A stretch of DNA of 20,601 nucleotides from Tieghemiomyces parasiticus (lineage: Eukaryota > Kickxellomycota > Dimargaritomycetes > Dimargaritales > Dimargaritaceae). The notes under the pieces are model-generated. The model saw only the letters and a list, made by a program, of their open reading frames with translations. It made no database searches and was not told where the DNA came from. Position numbers and translations under genes: made by a program. Positions 18,260 to 20,601 of this stretch are shown piece by piece (position 1 is the stretch's first letter; every line of letters begins with the position of its first letter). The stretch covers positions 1-20,601 of the forward strand of contig JANBPT010000862.1 of assembly GCA_027575765.1 (NCBI GenBank), written 5' to 3'.

Positions 18260-19071
18260 GTTGATCTGTCGTGGCCAGGAGGTGCGCGTGTGGGTTAGGG
18301 TAGGTGAGAGATAGAGAGGTTGGATGAGAAAAAGTGTCATTAGATGGGTGTTCGTAAGATTGACAGGTCTCAGGGCCGACTAGTAAAGATTCCAACGGCG
18401 AATCCGCATCCAGTTTCAATCAGACCGTGGCGATCCATCGCGATGAGGCCGAAATCCCGTTCCACTATCCTAGGGTTCGCAATCTTGCCGTCGGTCTCGG
18501 TAGCTATCTATCAGGTCGTCCGATGGGTTCACTATCGCGTCAAAAGGCTGCAGGTAACCCGGTGGTGGCTGCTACCGGACGGATGGATGGATGATTTTCG
18601 GGTCGAAGCGGGCGTATCCCGAGCTACGTACCAGGTATGCAGTATGGGCGACTAGTCAAAAATCAACAATCGGGTAATAATGTACGACTTGCGTGAGTCT
18701 GCGTAAGAGAGTGAGCCGGGAAGGGTCGAGGGGCCCGAGTAGGAGTTGATGGGTTTGGGCTGTGGCCGACGGGAGGGGACTCCCAGTGTTCCCAGGGGTG
18801 CTTGGCAAAGCAAGACGGCCGAACGCTGGGGGATTGAGACCGTCTGATACGAGTATTTCGTAGTAGGGCTTATTCAGCCCCTTGGTCCCCCATATTGGCC
18901 GAGGCATTAAGTATATAAAATCACGTGATACAATTGCCTTAATAATGCAGCGTCAACACCTTCTCAAACCCGCTGCCTTGGTGAGCAAAAAGGCTAATTG
19001 CTGTGGTCAGGCATCGTCAGGGAGTATCGGCAGAGAGGCGTCATAATAGCCGATGTCGGGTGTAACCAAAA
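18260..19071. other. EGD2 promoter region and intergenic DNA
   Basis: Open frames exist (plus, 18344-18655, 103 codons; minus, 18656-18907, 83 codons), but neither shows a family motif and both overlap the likely EGD2 promoter. The minus frame's ATG lies immediately beside a TATA-like site. I treat both as unproven. Confidence 0.45.
18912..18927. promoter_or_regulatory. TATATAAAAT abutting a CACGTG E-box
   Basis: TATATAAAAT at 18912-18921 is followed directly by the palindrome CACGTG at 18922-18927, a typical bHLH factor site. It is about 650 bp upstream of EGD2, and no confident gene starts next to it. Its target is unknown. Confidence 0.35.
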
Positions 19072-19073
19072 AT

Positions 19074-19082
19074 AAAAAAAAA
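19074..19082 (-). terminator. RNA polymerase III terminator of tRNA-Ser
   Basis: A run of nine T on the minus strand, six bases beyond the tRNA 3' end; a second T-run follows. T-runs of four or more terminate RNA polymerase III. Confidence 0.85.
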
Positions 19083-19087
19083 TGAAA

Positions 19088-19169
19088 CGTCACCTGCAGG
19101 ATTCGAACCTGCGCTCCCAAAGGGAACTGGCTTAGCAGGCCAGCGCGTTAACCACTCCGCCAAAGTGAC
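19088..19169 (-). tRNA. tRNA-Ser (anticodon GCU, reads AGC/AGU)
   Basis: An 82-base class II tRNA. The acceptor stem pairs GTCACTT with AGGTGAC, leaving discriminator G. The anticodon arm is CTGGC-CTGCTAA-GCCAG with GCT at 19134-19136. A serine-type long variable arm (TTCCCTTTGGGAG region) and the T arm GCAGG-TTCGAAT-CCTGC follow. The D arm carries GCGGAGTGGTTAA (A box), and the B box GGTTCGAATCC is canonical. No intron. CCA is not encoded. Confidence 0.97.
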
Positions 19170-19909
19170 TGATATTTCTGGTTTCACGATACCTTATTTT
19201 ATTATTATATTATTTGACAAGATTATGTCGATCAAGATCGCTGTTGCATTTTATTCGATTGATAGGACAGATAGGTTGGGATTGCATCCCAGAGTACCCT
19301 AGTGTCCTACCCCTGTTAGTGGTGCCGTGGTACGTGCAGAAATTTCTACCGATATTGCACTTTTGACCGTGCTGAAGTTTATCGGGGAATGCAGTCGTAG
19401 TAGGAGCTCGTAAGGAATAATGTATGTGTTAACCTACGACATCGGGCCTTGAACGAGTCGGCTGTGGGTAAATGCAGTATCATGTTTTAACGATTTATTG
19501 CACCAATACAGTATAGATGATACGACAGGCAGTTCAACAATCGAGAATGCCTCGGCTACGGTGCCGGGAAACTGCTTGGTGTAATGGGGAGCTTGACCTC
19601 GACTTCCCCTGGTGATGACCCGTTGGCCTGGCAAGTTCGAAGTAGATGGTGTGACGTTGTGTAATGTTTTGGAAAAAAAATAAGTAGCCAGCCGTTCTTA
19701 TACAAGCCATGGATATTAACCATTTGGTATAAACCGGAATAGCCAGTATTAGGTACTAATGCTAGTGTGACCTTTAGAGGCCTTGGGGATCACATAGACG
19801 TTTTCAATCATAGGCGAGGGGGGGGGCAAGCTTGCTATGTATTGGCAGTTTTATATATTTATTTACCACGTGTGTTTTCTAATGACAATAGTGTAGAGGT
19901 GCCAGTCAT
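19170..19909. other. intergenic region between tRNA-Ser and the dioxygenase-like gene
   Basis: An A/T-rich flank of the tRNA runs to about 19260, then unassigned DNA. A 66-codon minus-strand frame near 19434-19634 lacks an ATG and a known motif. The final 50 bases hold the dioxygenase gene's polyadenylation signal. Confidence 0.45.
19858..19863 (-). terminator. AATAAA polyadenylation signal of the dioxygenase-like gene
   Basis: AATAAA on the minus strand, 47 bases past the stop codon at 19910-19912, within an A/T-rich stretch. Confidence 0.6.
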
Positions 19910-20478
19910 TTAGCTGATGCCTACAGCCCAGGCCACCAGCGGCTCATCATTGTCAATACCGTCACCCTCATGGTCCTTAGTTTCCGGTAGAAGGGGCTGG
20001 CGGCCAAAAGGTCGGGCGGAGAACTGGGGCATCCAGGCCCGGCGGAGGGTCCGTCCATAACTTGGTGGGGAAGCGTGCCGGAAATGCCCTGACATAATCA
20101 GTAGGCTGCCCGCCGACATGGTGGCAACACGGTAGCGCGGCGAGGGTGTGGTCAGGTTAAGGTTTGAGGGTGGCGGGGAATCAGCCAGACACGGGTAGGT
20201 GGCCGCGGCGGCCACATGGTGCTGAATGTACTGACTGACGTTCAATGATTCACTAGGAATTCCTGGGGCGGCCTGGTTAGGGTTATGGCGATTATGTGTA
20301 TATATGGGTGACTGGTACGTAAGAACCAAAATGAGCTAATACACCTATAAGCCTATATCTAGTCAGAGGCATCAAATATGTTTATGCTTTGGCCATTGCT
20401 ACCAAACTTACCGGGTAGGGTTCAAGGACGACAGTTCCGTTATTCTGTAAGTCATCCGCCAATTGGACGCATACCAAG
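19910..20478 (-). CDS. phytanoyl-CoA dioxygenase (PhyH)-like Fe(II)/2-oxoglutarate oxygenase, 3' part
   Basis: The last two exons of a minus-strand gene lie here, 20412-20478 and 19910-20311 (100-bp intron, GTAAGT donor, ACCAG acceptor); earlier exons are beyond the right edge. The first exon reads LVCVQLADDLQNNGTVVLEP, the strand pattern of PhyH enzymes (ALDD..xENGxLxVxP). The last exon has SAGSLLIMSG, then FRHASPPSYGRTLRRAWMPQ. The histidine in FRHA fits the distal iron ligand, and an arginine 11 residues later fits the 2-oxoglutarate-binding residue, as in human PHYH. The first two iron ligands (HxD) would be off-window. A 75-residue insert separates the two blocks. The substrate cannot be told. 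The 3' acceptor at 20479 (CTAAT branch, ATAAG) is inferred. Confidence 0.65.
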
Positions 20479-20577
20479 CTTATGACATTTGATTAGACAG
20501 GGACCGTGCTATAAGGCAGTGCCTAATCTCAAAATTAAAAATTCCCCCCAACCCTACAATACAATCACCTTCTAAAG

Positions 20578-20601
20578 CACACACACACACACACACACAC
20601 A
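20578..20601 (+). repeat. CA dinucleotide microsatellite
   Basis: Twelve perfect CA units reaching the window edge, so its full length is unknown. It would lie in an intron of the dioxygenase-like gene. Confidence 0.9.

Overview
This is a 20.6 kb piece of nuclear chromosome from a fungus, probably a non-Dikarya (zygomycete-type) lineage. The evidence is compact protein genes cut by many short GT-AG introns (about 100 to 265 bp, donors such as GTAAGT, GTGAGT and GTAGGT, branch sites of CTAAC or CTAAT type), together with fungal or general eukaryotic housekeeping families. The lineage is inferred from gene content and intron style; no search could be run. There is no plasmid, phage, transposon, CRISPR array or biosynthetic cluster visible.

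Layout, left to right. 441-1052 (-): an 86-residue single-pass membrane protein, possibly mitochondrial, whose start codon is alone in its first exon. 2107-4414 (+): an Air1/Air2-like zinc-knuckle protein of the nuclear RNA surveillance (TRAMP) type. 4533-5502 (-): a five-exon Tctex-type dynein light chain, convergent with the former. 5818-7244 (-): six-exon NAA40/NatD, the histone H2A/H4 N-terminal acetyltransferase. 7311-7517 (+): a possible small membrane protein, divergent from NAA40. 8130-9166 (+): a TRIC-family cation channel. 9.2-12.3 kb is gene-poor; it holds only promoter-like sites and a few short candidate reading frames, the best at 10445-10665. 12346-13670 (+): a FYVE zinc-finger protein. 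14562-15638 (+): the mitochondrial metalloprotease OMA1. 15699-15848 (+): a possible 49-residue protein. 16217-17161 (-): CCDC97. 17687-18259 (-): the NAC alpha subunit (EGD2). 19088-19169 (-): tRNA-Ser(GCU). 19910-20478 (-): the 3' exons of a phytanoyl-CoA-dioxygenase-like gene that runs off the right edge.

The genes do not form a pathway. They serve RNA surveillance, microtubule transport, histone modification, ion conductance, phosphoinositide-guided membrane traffic, mitochondrial quality control, splicing and nascent-chain handling. This is an ordinary housekeeping neighbourhood. The observations most worth following up are short genes hidden in the apparent deserts, a stop-free 162-bp intron in the Air-like gene that encodes a hydrophobic stretch, a start-codon-only exon, and an open frame running 117 codons past the FYVE stop codon.

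Exon coordinates were derived by hand from splice signals, reading-frame continuity and family motifs. Where a protein family is named, it comes from recognised motifs, not from a database search.
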